A DNA stretch of 64,000 nucleotides from Lactobacillus sp. ESL0677 (GTDB taxonomy: Bacteria > Bacillota > Bacilli > Lactobacillales > Lactobacillaceae). The translations under genes were made by a program, and so were the position numbers. The notes below the pieces were generated by a model, which saw only the letters and a list, made by a program, of their open reading frames with translations, was not told where the DNA came from and ran no database searches. The DNA is taken from contig NZ_CP113946.1 of assembly GCF_029392875.1 (NCBI RefSeq), forward strand, positions 620,001 to 684,000. Direction: 5' to 3'. Of the stretch, positions 63,918 through 64,000 are shown piece by piece (the first letter of the stretch is position 1; every line of letters begins with the position of its first letter).

Positions 63918-64000
63918 ATGACTGAAGAAGAAGTAATTGCACTTTGTGCAGGACATGACTTTGTCTATAAAACTGGTAATCCAGAAATAATGATTTATTT
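63918..64000 (+). CDS. Start of a further gene, cut by window edge
   Basis: ATG 63918 with AAGGAAGGA upstream. The 27 visible residues begin MTEEEVIALCAGHDFVYKTG. Too short to identify. The spacing and loosely similar start to the gene at 14487 suggest it is the cassette partner of the glycosyltransferase. Confidence 0.5.
   Translation, partial: MTEEEVIALCAGHDFVYKTGNPEIMIY

Overview
This window looks like a chromosome segment from a low-GC Lactobacillus of the acidophilus/delbrueckii group (Lactobacillus sensu stricto). The evidence is the conserved housekeeping order (tpiA ... ung-pta-tsaE ... murB-cdaA-cdaR-glmM-glmS), YSIRK-type surface proteins, and S-layer-type SLAP wall-binding modules. 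I cannot name the species from sequence alone.

Layout. 1-1.0 kb: 3' end of tpiA and a small membrane protein. 1.07-5.3 kb: an apparent bacteriocin island. It holds an Rgg-type regulator facing a 14-codon hydrophobic-peptide gene, a secreted bacteriocin-like protein, a small membrane (immunity-like) protein, a frameshifted IS30 element, the fused remains of a permease/ATPase pair, and a YxeA-like protein. 5.4-9.7 kb: LysR regulator and glycerol genes glpK-glpO. 9.7-11.2 kb: LURP-one-like protein (3' frameshift) and a HAD phosphatase. 11.4-13.6 kb: ung-pta-tsaE. 13.7-15.3 kb: a GT-A-like glycosyltransferase plus a partner of unknown function. 15.4-22.1 kb: DnaQ-type exonuclease, murB, cdaA-cdaR-glmM and glmS (cell wall precursors and c-di-AMP). 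22.5-26.1 kb: a Fic module, a holin-like type I toxin with a convergent RNA, a HAD phosphatase, a CopY-like repressor and a membrane protein.

26.2-41.4 kb: three large YSIRK secreted proteins (one BspA/DUF285-type, two paralogous pectate-lyase-like). None has an LPxTG motif. Between the first and second lies a frameshifted ISLre2-family element and an array of six tandem convergent two-RNA modules. Four of these keep an intact 58-60 aa single-span hydrophobic peptide. They look like type I toxin-antitoxin units and share their antitoxin promoter with the holin-like module 8 kb upstream.

42.3-63.1 kb: one open reading frame of 6935 codons encoding a giant serine-rich-repeat surface protein. 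Its repeats are 11-, 18- and 22-residue units, and it ends in three SLAP modules rather than a sortase signal. Directly downstream are a paralogue of the 13.7-kb glycosyltransferase and the start of another gene, which suggests a dedicated glycosylation cassette.

The points I consider most worth follow-up are the tandem type I RNA modules (same-sense 5' motifs in both RNAs, conserved leader ORF, TTG-started toxins), the Rgg/short-peptide/bacteriocin operon, and the SLAP-anchored giant SRR protein with paired glycosyltransferase cassettes.
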